From Helichrysum umbraculigerum (taxonomy: Eukaryota; Streptophyta; Magnoliopsida; Asterales; Asteraceae), in contig CATIUR010000005.1 of assembly GCA_949592205.1 (NCBI GenBank), forward strand, positions 107,381,277 through 107,445,276: DNA of 64,000 bases. The letters run 5' to 3'. Every line of letters starts with the position of its first letter. The first letter of the stretch is position 1. The position numbers and the translations under genes were made by a program. The notes under the pieces are model-generated. The model ran no database searches and had not been told where the DNA came from. It worked only from the letters and a program-made list of their open reading frames with translations. This document shows, piece after piece, positions 21,180 through 30,905 of the stretch.

Positions 21180-22545
21180 GTTACGTGCTAAAAAAAACTT
21201 TTTCGTCACGACGTCGCAATAAAAATTCATAAAAATTCAAAAGTCCCTCCGAACAAAAAGTTCAAAAAATTGAAATAAAACTTCGTCGCGAAAGGTCTAT
21301 AGTGACGACAATGTCATCGCAATAAAAATTCATAAAAATTCAAAAAGTCCCTCCAAAGAAATTTGTTCAAAAAATTCAAACAACATTTCGTCGCGAAAAG
21401 TCTATAGCGACGACAATGTCGTCGCAACAAAAATTATAAAAAATTTGAAAGTCCCTCCAAACATAAATTTTTCCCGGCCAATCGTTCAAAAAAAATAAAA
21501 TTTCGTCGCTAAAGGTCTATAGCGACGACAATGTCGTCGCAAAAAGCCACTGAAAGTCTTTAAAACCCATATTCTTTCCCATTTTCACACAACTCTCTTC
21601 CACCTATTTTCTCTCCATATCCTTACGAAAATCCACCTTATTTCACCAAAAAAACATATCTTCACCACCATACTTACTCCTAATTTCAATATCACACCTT
21701 CACAAACTTACCACCACTCAACCACCGGCAAAACCTCCCACGTCCAACCAAACAATTCCACCACCGGCCATTCTCTCCCCCACATACGGTTGACCACCGC
21801 AGTCAACCACCATCACTCAAGGATTTTTTAACTTGTTAGTTTTGTTGATTTTTTGTACATGTTAAATGATTTTGTAAACTAGTTAGATCGAGGGAATGTA
21901 TGTATTTGTTAAGTATATTGTTAGACTAATTTGTATAAGTATACGTGAAGTTTATAAATTTGGTTATTGATGTTGAGATTGTTGTTATTATTGTTGTTGA
22001 GATTGTTGATGTTGTTGGCATTGTTGTTATTGTTGTTATTTTTGCTGTCGGAAAACTGGTGTATGGTCTGTAATGGTGTCCGGAAAAAATCGGGTGGAAA
22101 GCAGAATTTCATTTGGTTCTTTTAGCTGGTTTTCTTATGGCGACGACATTGTCGTCGCCATGTCGTCGCTAAGTGGACAATTATTTGGTCCATTTTCGAA
22201 TGCAGCGGTGATTTTTGTCGTCGCGATGTCGTTGAAAAGTCGTCGCAAAATGTTTTTTATTTTATTTTTAATTTATTTTATTATGAAAATAAATAATAAA
22301 TAAAATAATTTTAAAAAAATATTTGCGACGACATAGCGACGATATTGTCGTCGCAATAAGTTTTTAGCCTTTTTACCGTGTATGGGGCCCACGTTTTTTG
22401 TCGTCGCTAAAGTCGTCGCGATAAACTTTTGGAGACATAGATATTGCGACAGCGCGTTGCGACGACAATGTCGTCGCCAAATGAGATATAGCGACGACAA
22501 TAGGGCTTATAGCGACGACATTTGTCGTCGCAATAAGCCTTTTTT
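21180..22545. repeat. CACTA right subterminal palindrome array and inner arm
   Basis: The same GCGACGACA/TGTCGTCGC words as the left arm, at 21410, 21524, 22139, 22324, 22457 and 22511. Between about 21560 and 22080 lies a stretch rich in CACC/ACCACCGG, then TTG/TTA trinucleotides (21960-22050), without coding sequence. Confidence 0.8.
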
Positions 22546-25500
22546 CTTGTAGTGTTTTAGCTCACAAGTAGTAGTGGCCATTGAGCGATATTCAGCCTTC
22601 GCAGAGGAACGAGAAACAGTATGTTGTTTCTTTGTCTTCCAAGATATGGGTGAGTTGCCTAACAAAACAAGATAACCGGATAGGGAGCGACGGTCAAAGG
22701 GCAACTTGCCCAATCAGAGTCACAAAATGCATATAGTTGTAGATCACTATCACTATGCAGTAAAATCCCTTGTCCATGATTTCCTTTCAGATAACGAACA
22801 ACCCGTAAGGCAGCTTCCCAATGGTTCTCTTGTGGTTGTTGCATAAACTGGGATAAAATGTGAACCGAATAAGCTAATTCAGGCCGCGTGATGGTCAAAT
22901 AAATCAAGCGGCACACTAAACGTCGATAACGCTCGGGATCTTTCATATGCTTTCCTTGTGCACGAGCCAGCTGATGGTTTTGTTCCATTGGAATATTGCT
23001 AGGCTTGGCACCCAACAAACCTGCTTTAGTGACAATGTCAAGGACATACTTACGTTGACAAAGAAAAATACCTTTAGAACTTCGTGCAACTTCGATACCC
23101 AAAAAATATTTTAAAATACCCAAGTCCTTCATGTGAAAACATTGACCCAAGTATTGCTCGAAGGCACTAACCGATTCAGTATCATTGCCTGCAATAATAA
23201 GATCATCAACGTAGACTAACACATGTAGATCAATATGTCCACGACGTAAGGTGAACAACGAGTAATCAGAGTAGGACTGGACAAAGCCATAATGTTTCAA
23301 AGCTGCTGCCAATTTAGCAAACCAATTTCGAGGTGCCTGTCGCAGGCCATAAAGAGATTTGCGCAACCGACAAACTTTACCCGATTTAGAAGAAAAACCG
23401 GGCGGAGGTCGCATGTAAACCTCTTCGTCTAAATCTCCATGTAAAAAGGCGTTATGAACATCCATTTGATGTAATTCCCAATCCCTTGCAGCTGCTACCG
23501 CAAGAAAAGTACGCACGGTCACCATTTTTGCAACTGGCGCAAAAGTTTCATTGTAGTCTATTCCTTCAACTTGATTGTTGCCAAGAATCACCAAACGAGC
23601 TTTGAAGTGTTCAATAGTCCCATCAGATTTAAACTTGACTTTATAAACCCATTTTGATCCGATGGCCTTCTTACCGGGTGGCAACGTTTCCATTGTCCAT
23701 GTGCCATTTGCTTCAAGAGCCTGAATTTCACGTTTCATAGCGTCTCGCCAACGTGCATCAGTTGATGCTTCTGCATAAGTTCTTGGCTCATTTTTTGATG
23801 TTATAGCTGCTAAGAAACATCGATGTTGCATAGAGAATTTATTACAATTGACATAATAGGCTATAGGATAGCGAGTACCTGAGGACGTTGATTGGTTTGG
23901 TGAAGCTGCTGAGGGGCTTTTATATTGAGTAGTATGAGTAACAAAATCTTTCAAGCGGGTAGAAGGCTGTTTTTGCCGCTTTCCACGCCCAAGTTCTTCG
24001 GTGATCGGAGGCAACTGATCACTTACGCTACCCCCCTTACTTCATGCAGATTAGTATCATCAGATTCTAGTTGAGCATCCCCTTCAATGTCGGACCCATG
24101 GGTATGTTTAGGTAACTCATTTCCAGATGGCATGTCTTGGTTTGTTGGTTCAGGATCATGGTTTGGTGCATCTGATGCTAACGGGCTTGGTACATCAATA
24201 CTAATCTCGTCCATATTATCATCACTATTATCCTGTAAATTGACATCACCTGTGTCTATGGTATTTTCACTACAAGGATTCTCAGTAGCAAATGGAAATT
24301 CGCTTTCAATGAATACAACATCTCTAGAAACAAAATATTCTTTGCTTTCTAGATCATAAAGTCTCCAACCCTTCTTCCCAAATGGATATCCTACAAAAAT
24401 GCACCGTCTACTTCGACTAGCAAACTTGTCTTTATCACGAGACTGTTTATGAGCGTAGCATAGGCAACCAAATACGCAAATATGCGAGTACAAAGGAGTT
24501 TTCCCATGTAACATCTCATATGGTGTCTTTCCATCTAAAATGGTAGATGGTGTTCAATTAATTAAGTAACCAGCAGTTAAAACACACTCACCCCAAAACT
24601 CAATCGGTAAGTTTGCTTGAAACCGTAGAGCCCTTGCAACATTAAGAATATGGCGATGTTTTCTTTCAACACGCACATTCTGTTGAGGCGTTCCAACACA
24701 AGATGTTTGAAACAATATTCCATGGTTTTCAAAATAAGCTTTCAAACTTTTAAACTCGGTTCCGTTATCACTTCTTACAATTTTAACATCCTTTTTAAAC
24801 TGTCGTTGGGTCATAGCAAAGAAATTTTTAACAGCCTGATTCACCTCATGTTTATCATTTAATAATTGAATCCATACACAACGTGAATAATCATCGACAA
24901 TTGTCAAGAAATAAGTAGCACCACATGAAGCAAGAGTCCTATAAGGCCCCCATAGATCACAATGAATTAACTCAAAAACATCAGTAGCTTTATTATTACT
25001 AGAAATAAACACTTCTCTAGTTTGCTTTGCTCTAAAACAAATCTCGCAACATTTATCCTTTGAACTATTATTACTAGACTTTACTTCAGAAAGCAACTCT
25101 ACTACCTTGCTAGAGGGGTGACCCATTCTTTGATGCCACAAATCAAACATAGAAATTCCACTTGCTTTGCATACTCATTCAGGTGCCACTCCTTTAAGAT
25201 AGTAAAGCCCCCCACGTTGCTCACCCGCACCAATCACCGTCCTCGAAATTCGGTCCTGAAGAAATAAAATTTATTTGTGAATACCATAAAGTTAGTATCA
25301 TCAAGCAATTGTGAAACTTAGATCAAATTACAGTCCAAATTGGGTACAAACAAAACATTTATCAAAACCAATTTGCCACCCAAATAAACTTTTCCTTCTT
25401 TTACAGCGGAAGCAAAATCACCATTTGGCAACTTTACTAGACATTCTGAGATATCATGCCACTCTGATAAAATATCAAGAGTCCCAGTCATATGATGGGA

Positions 25501-25807
25501 AGCTCGTGTCGATTATCCAAGTTAAATCACCATATTTTATTTTCTTACCATGAAGTTTTTCACCTGTACCAGTTTTATGTTTGTTTACTATGTCAAGCAG
25601 GATTGACCATTGATCTCCGTCTAATCTTCCAAGACCCGTTTTGTCTGCATCAGTCACTACATATGCTCCATGAGACCCGGTCACTTTTGTAGCATTAGCC
25701 CTTGGCAATGATCCACGTTCTTGACCAGACGTGTTTCCACATCCTTGGACAGTTACAGTTGTGGTTGTTCCTCGTCCCCTTCCAAATCCGCGTCCTACTG
25801 ATTTTGG

Positions 25808-26686
25808 TCAATCACCCCACCAGTCCGGGTACCCAACCACCTCGAAACAATTCTTTTCTTCATGCCCTTTACGACCACAGTTTGTACACTTGCCACTTTT
25901 ATCACGCACATCATGCCCTCGACTCCTTACCTGAACTGCAAAGCTCATCGGTTCACGCTCGTCTTTAGCTTTTGTGACTGTCTTCATTCTCTCTTCTTGA
26001 ACAGCCATAGCATAGACCCGGTTCAAATTTGGTAAAGACTCGGTGCTCAGAACATTTGATCGCATAGTTCCATAGGAATCCTCCAAGCCCATCAAGAATT
26101 GATGAACTCGTTCATCTTCACGTTTCTTTTCCAGCACATTAGTAATATCACAGTTACACCCGGCACATTGACAAACCGGTATTGGGTCATATTTTATGAG
26201 TTCGTCCCATATCATCTTCAAACGATCATAATAAGCAACAACTGTTTGTCCTTTCTTCTTGCAGTCAGCAAGATCAGATCTCAATTGTTGGACCCGCGGT
26301 CCGTTTCCAATTGAGAACTGCTGCTTTATATCTTCCCAAAGCTCTTTCACGTTTTCCATATGTGTAATGGTAGAACGCAAGCTTGGCTCGATTGTATTGA
26401 AGACCCATGCAACAAGCATGGAGTTAACTGTCCACCAATCTTCCAGATCAGTAGACCCGTCATCTGGTTTCTTCATCGTACCGTCAATGAAACCCATTTT
26501 CTTCTTGGCCCGAAGCGCCGTTCTTATCGCCCGAGACCATTCTTCATAATTTTCTCCTTTCAATTGGACATGAGTAATTACGTTCCCTGGATTATCATTT
26601 GATGACAAGTAATACGGAGAGGCCGATTTCGATAAAAGGCAATCACCGTTCTTCTTGTTACTGGTTTCCACTTTTTCACCGGTCAT
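25808..26686 (-). CDS. Copia gag
   Basis: 292-codon gag of the copia element, forming the RNA-packaging particle. After a short start (MTGEKVETSNKK) it has the usual region LKGENYEEWSRAIRTALRAK at about 43-62, the UBN2-type helical region (WWTVNSMLVAWVFNTIEPSL, VKELWEDIKQQFS) and a CCHC zinc knuckle C-x2-C-x4-H-x4-C (CTNCGRKGHEEKNC, about 268-281). The reading stops at WWGD, just after the knuckle, while the protease-region frame continues downstream, so the stop probably breaks what was one gag-pol frame. The start ATG lies 43 bp inside the primer-binding site, which fits. Confidence 0.9.
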   Translation of the reverse strand: MTGEKVETSNKKNGDCLLSKSASPYYLSSNDNPGNVITHVQLKGENYEEWSRAIRTALRAKKKMGFIDGTMKKPDDGSTDLEDWWTVNSMLVAWVFNTIEPSLRSTITHMENVKELWEDIKQQFSIGNGPRVQQLRSDLADCKKKGQTVVAYYDRLKMIWDELIKYDPIPVCQCAGCNCDITNVLEKKREDERVHQFLMGLEDSYGTMRSNVLSTESLPNLNRVYAMAVQEERMKTVTKAKDEREPMSFAVQVRSRGHDVRDKSGKCTNCGRKGHEEKNCFEVVGYPDWWGD

Positions 26687-26728
26687 CGTTACGAGAGGGA
26701 TTTAGATTGATTACGATCAAAGACTTAC

Positions 26729-26741
26729 GGCTCTGATACCA
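26729..26741 (-). other. Copia primer-binding site (iMet tRNA)
   Basis: Minus strand TGGTATCAGAGCC immediately adjacent to the 5' LTR (zero spacer). Confidence 0.9.
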
Positions 26742-26937
26742 TGAAAAGTCAGTGACCAAAATATTTGTATATCTCATTGAATGAAGGGAAAAGGCCTATA
26801 AATACATGAGGGTGGATCGATGACCACCATGGTTTCCTAAATAAATACAATAAATCACCTAAATAAAAGATACACTAATTATTGACTAAATCATCTAAAC
26901 ATATAGACATATATACAAAATCATATCTCACGTAATA
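26742..26937 (-). repeat. Copia 5' LTR
   Basis: 196 bp, identical to 17781-17976. Bounded by the primer-binding site on the left and the ATATT duplication on the right. Confidence 0.95.
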
Positions 26938-26942
26938 ATATT

Positions 26943-28217
26943 TGCAGCCATTTCGGTCCCAATTTGCTGGCCTAATTGCTGCCCGTTCGTGCCTGATTTG
27001 CAGCTTGTTTTGGGTCTGTTTCGGTACCCATTCGGGACTAATTTGTTGCCTCATTCGGATCTGATCACAGCCTTTAATCGGACCATTTACCCGGGCTATC
27101 ACACAAGTCATTTGCCAACCTGGTAGTTCTTTTTGTCAGCAGGATGCAAAATGGAATTGATTGCGGCTGCCTTAAATGCAAATTGGAATCGATTAAGCTT
27201 GATTGTAAGCTTTCAATTCTCTTGTTCAATTCCCATCTTCAAAATTATTTAAGCTTCAATGTAGCAACATTTTCTGCTACTTTATGTTTTATGTGCTGAT
27301 ACTTTTAAAGTTCTTTTGTTTTCATGACATAATGTTTTAAGTCACCATAGGCGGGTAATTGGATCAACAAGTATGTTTTAGGACAATCACAAGCAGCTAT
27401 TACGATGGATTTTTCAACATTCTCCTTGATAGAGTTTCAAGTGAAAAACAATAAATTGATTTTTGCCAATCAGGTAAGTAAATGTTTCGCCCTTGCTTTG
27501 TACATCAAGATGATTAGGAAGGGATCATTGAGTCTTGGATGGACCCAGTGTTGATATCAACTAAGTTTTTTCTTGTATTGCTTGTATTTGCATTGTTGAG
27601 TAGCAATATATTAGAATTCAATTCAGAAAAGGTTGATTAGTTTGTGATGTTGTTGAATACCTTCGTAGTCTAAATTTATTTTTAATATGCATCGAGTCAA
27701 ATTTCTTATGGTTGATTTTGATTGTACTTCACGTAGGAGAATGAATTGGGGGCACATGTCGAACAAGTCTACTGTCAAAGTCACAAGTTGCAAATTCATG
27801 GCATAGTAAAAGAATCATCCCCAAACTATCATTCCCATGAACATCGAAGAACAAATTGAGTACTCAAAACCAAGATCATCAAGTTATTGAAATCCAAGGC
27901 CACCACTCAAGTACTCAAGAAGAAGGTGCATATACTTATCCTTAATCTTTTCAACTTGAGATTCATCTTGAATGGAGATTTGAATTTGTAGAAAGGGCTA
28001 CCACGACGTTTATCTAGCATGAAGATACGGGAAGAGACGAGGAGGTTTATCTTAAATGAAGTTTAAAGTTGTTTCGATACATAGTTTTTGTCTTGTGCCT
28101 AGTTTGGACATTAAAACTTATGTAACCTCTACAAGAATATGTGCTACTGGTGCTTAGAGCATATATAGTTGTAAAAGTACTTAATCATGTATGCCCCTAA
28201 ATGACATTTTATTTGTA

Positions 28218-28219
<2 letters not shown>
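26943..28219 (+). other. Gene-like non-coding body, right part
   Basis: Continuation of the unit at 15737-17775 beyond the copia insertion. The first 170 bp have degenerate repeats of 'TTTGCNGCC.TTTCGG' type, which also occur just left of the copia element. A strong splice donor CCAATCAG|GTAAGT is at about 27474 and an acceptor ending CACGTAG at about 27737. No long frame and no recognised domain. Confidence 0.4.

Positions 28220-28269
<50 letters not shown>
28220..28269. repeat. (AT)n microsatellite
   Basis: About 25 uninterrupted AT units at the border between the gene-like body and the CACTA subterminal region. Confidence 0.97.
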
Positions 28270-28272
<3 letters not shown>

Positions 28273-29250
28273 CATATTGTGACACAAATTATTTATTTCT
28301 TAAATGTGGCTAAAAGATTCACTCACATAATATGGTCACACTATTAACACTTTTGGCCACTGTTTGCTTAATTCGTTTTGTAACTAAATGTTACAAAACG
28401 TCACACAAATAAAAAATTCACGTTGCCATTGGATGAACAATAGTCACACAACATACACATTTACTTGACTTTAAAACGCATATGGTCACACTTTTTAATA
28501 CTTTTGGCCACTTTTTATTTAATTGTATGTGACTAAATTCCCATAAAAAATATGCACGGTATGACTAAATATTACAAAATGCCACACAAACATAAAATTC
28601 ATGTGGCCATTGTATGAACAATTGTCACACAAAATACACATTTACTTTACTTTAAAAAGCATATGGCCACACTTATTATCACTTTGGCCACTTTTTGCTT
28701 AATTGTATGTGACTAAATCCCCAAAAAAATCATGCCTTATGTGACTAAATATTACAAAATTCCACACAAACATAAAGTTCATGTGGCCATTGGATAAACA
28801 ATAGTCACACAATAAACACACTTACTAGATTTTACCAATCATATGGTCACACTCATTAACAGTTTTGGCCATTTTTTTCTTAATTGTATGTGACTAATTC
28901 CCTAAAAAAACATTTGTTGTGTGACTAAATAATCGCAAATGCCACATCTATTATATATTCATGTAGCCAAAGGACAAACAATAGCTACTCTCAAAAATCG
29001 CTCGTGTGACTATAAAGTGTTTACGGTCACTAAAACTGATTAAACCAAAATAAACTCGTACCCAATTAGTCACACATTTTACGGTTTTGGTTACTGATTT
29101 TAAATGGATACATCCACTAACTCGCTAATGTCACCGTATGTACCTTATGGTCACTCGACCTTTCGTCACATGTACGTTAAAAAACCAAGTGTGACTATAT
29201 GCATATCGTCACACTTTTTGGTGTAACGAAATCGCAATTTTGTTCTAGTG
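28270..29250. mobile_element. CACTA right end with subterminal repeats
   Basis: Ends TTTTGTTCTAGTG, inverted CACTAGAACAAAA, a CACTA-type terminus, inserted in the Sirevirus-like gag (the next 3 bases are TCT). The inner 0.9 kb repeats words such as TGTGACTAAAT, TAGTCACAC, GTGGCCATTGGATGAACAAT and ATATGGTCACAC at spacings of about 170-180 bp (about 28337, 28488, 28661, 28840). No matching left terminus CACTAGAAC is found in the window, so the element is either truncated or its left end lies outside. Confidence 0.7.
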
Positions 29251-29253
29251 TCT

Positions 29254-30905
29254 TAATCTGACTCAAGTCTATGGCATTTTGCTCAACTGGGAGCAGTCTG
29301 AAAAATAAGCTGATCAAAGTGAACACATCCGTGCAACACTTGGAAGTCAAAAGATCTCGAATGCCCTTGTAGCTGAGCTTGAAGAAATTGATCAGAAGCA
29401 GAAGTCAAAAATCTCAAAGCTGAGCTCAAAGTCACTGATAGCTGATGATGAAAGTGAAGGAGCTGAAGAACAGTCAGAGTATGAGTATGATGAGGGTCTA
29501 GAGAAGCTAGAAAGAGACATGGCGATGATGGTTGCAAATTTCAGAAGAATACCAGATCAAAAAGATTCGCTGGTGCTCCATCATTTGATAATTTCACATC
29601 AAAAGGTGATTGCTACAAGTGTGGTAAACCTGGTCATTTTGCTGCTGACTGTAGATCTAAGTCAATCAACCCAATCCCGAACCAAAGCCAAGCTTTAGAA
29701 ATGACAAGTACAACAAGTACAAAGCAAAGTACAAGAAGCTAAAGGCAATGTCCAAATCTGGAAAGAAGAAGGGTAAATGTTTTGTCGCTGAAGAAGGTTC
29801 TTTCAGTGACTCTGACTCATCCTCATCATCTGATGAAGAAGAAGCAATGATCTGTTTGGATAAGGATTACTGTTTGATGGCTGATGATGCTGCTTTCCAT
29901 GAGGATATCAAAGAAGTAGCTCATAAATGTTCAGCATCTGGATGGGATCCTGAAACTCTCTACAAGGTACATTGTTTTAAATCATATTCAGCTACTGAAA
30001 AGGATAATGTTTTTGAATCTTTGATAATTGACTTGTCAAATGCTCATGACATCCAAAGAAAGCAGAATCATGAGATTAGTAACTTAAAATCTAAACTCCA
30101 TGATCAAAATAAAAACATGATGAATGTAAAGTATTTAAAACTAGATCTTGATGCTCAAATACATGCAAATCAAGTATGTATTCAAGAGAAAGTAAAATTC
30201 GAAACAAAGTTTTTACAACTTAAGAAAGTCATGGAGTCATGGTGTAAGTCTACAGCGAGAGTAAATCAATATATTAATAATCAAATCCCAAAGCAAGCTA
30301 GAGCTGTTTTGGGAGGTGATTATCAATATGATGCTTCTCTCGCTGATTCAATAAAAGTTGATCCAATCTTTAATTCTGATGGAACATTTTCAGAAGTTGT
30401 TTTTGAACCAATGTCAATCTTCAGTGAGCCAAATCCAAATTATTTCACAAAAAGCAATTTGGTCACTGATGATTTTGATATACCAAAGATTGTTGGTGAA
30501 GTAAAAATGTTGAAGAATGATGACTCGTTAGTTAATCTAAATATCACCAAAACAATCACTGATGATAAAGAAATTATCAGCAACCTCTCTAACACTGTTT
30601 CAGTCACTGATAAAAATCTTATCAGTGACCTTAAGTCAAAGAAACAAGAGGTAAAAATCAGCAAGAAAAGTTGTGAGTCAGTGTCAGCTCAGCAACTTAA
30701 ACCAAAGAAGGATAAGAAGGCCAATTATGCAAATAAAAAGTGTTATAAATGTGGCAACAAACAGCATTTGTCTTCTGAATGCTCAGCAACACCTTTTTCA
30801 AAATTTCTAATTATCAGTGAGCATTCAGACATCATTTATGCAAATCAGTGGAAGCCAAAACCAAGGCTCAGCAACTACCCATCTCAGGATGGGTTCACCA
30901 GCTGA
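29254..30905 (+). pseudogene. Sirevirus-like copia gag, 5' truncated and frameshifted
   Basis: The first part (29254-29747) is in pieces: an acidic segment (DDESEGAEEQSEYEYDEGLEKLER) and, after a frameshift near 29570, a CCHC zinc knuckle CYKCGKPGHFAADC at about 29614-29655. From 29748 the frame is open for 385 codons: basic start, a Ser/Asp/Glu-rich tract (SDSDSSSSSDEEE), a coiled-coil-like region (about 90-160) and a second CCHC knuckle CYKCGNKQHLSSEC (about 335-348). Two knuckles and a long linker fit the large gag of Sireviruses. The N-terminal core is missing because the CACTA end at 29250 interrupts it; that part is not in this window. Confidence 0.8.

Larger units (their letters stand above)
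18283..22554. mobile_element. Non-autonomous CACTA transposon inside copia RNase H
   Basis: The ends are CACTACAAGAAAAAAC and, inverted, CACTACAAGAAAAAAG, the classic CACTA (En/Spm) terminus. The flanking 3-bp target duplication is TTT (18280-18282, 22555-22557). RNase H coding text reads straight across the site once the insertion is ignored. No transposase ORF is present in 4272 bp. It contains subterminal palindromic repeats, an LTR fragment (19210-20075) and a 267-bp tandem repeat (20112-21004). Small ORFs inside are repeat artefacts. Confidence 0.93.
17983..25707 (-). pseudogene. Copia pol (protease-integrase-RT-RNase H), broken
   Basis: Reads on the minus strand with domains in copia order. 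Protease region 25475-25707: a frameshift falls right after the D-T of the catalytic motif (WIIDTSFPSYD in the shifted frame). Integrase 24554-25150: zinc-binding start (LWHQRMGHPS), DDE-type core (DLWGPYRT, SDNGTEFKSL), premature TGA at 24551-24553 after AGYLIN. Integrase C-terminal part and linker 24023-24514, stop. Reverse transcriptase 22659-24014: MDVHNAFLHGDL, YGLRQAPRNW, YVDDLIIAGND. A frameshift near 22690-22710 leads into RNase H, which starts at 22558-22713 and resumes at 18282 after the CACTA insertion (KLHCDSEAALHIADNP, ADIFTKALG), ending at 17983. At least two frameshifts, two premature stops and a 4.3-kb insertion make it non-functional. Confidence 0.92.
17781..26937 (-). mobile_element. 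Copia-type LTR retrotransposon, 196-bp LTRs, interrupted by CACTA
   Basis: Two identical 196-bp LTRs (17781-17976, 26742-26937), a perfect target duplication ATATT (17776-17780, 26938-26942), an iMet-type primer-binding site and a polypurine tract define a complete minus-strand element. Without the CACTA insertion plus one 3-bp duplication its length is 4882 bp, normal for plant copia. Order on the minus strand: gag, protease, integrase, reverse transcriptase, RNase H. The LTRs open with TA instead of TG on the minus strand in both copies. Confidence 0.95.

Noticed and set aside
22073..22500. ORFs on both strands near the CACTA right arm.
   Set aside because: They consist of the subterminal GCGACGACA repeats and AT-rich spacers.
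18300..22545. Regularly spaced palindromic repeats resembling a CRISPR array.
   Set aside because: Spacers are not uniform or unique, the repeats lie in CACTA arms, and the DNA is a plant genome.
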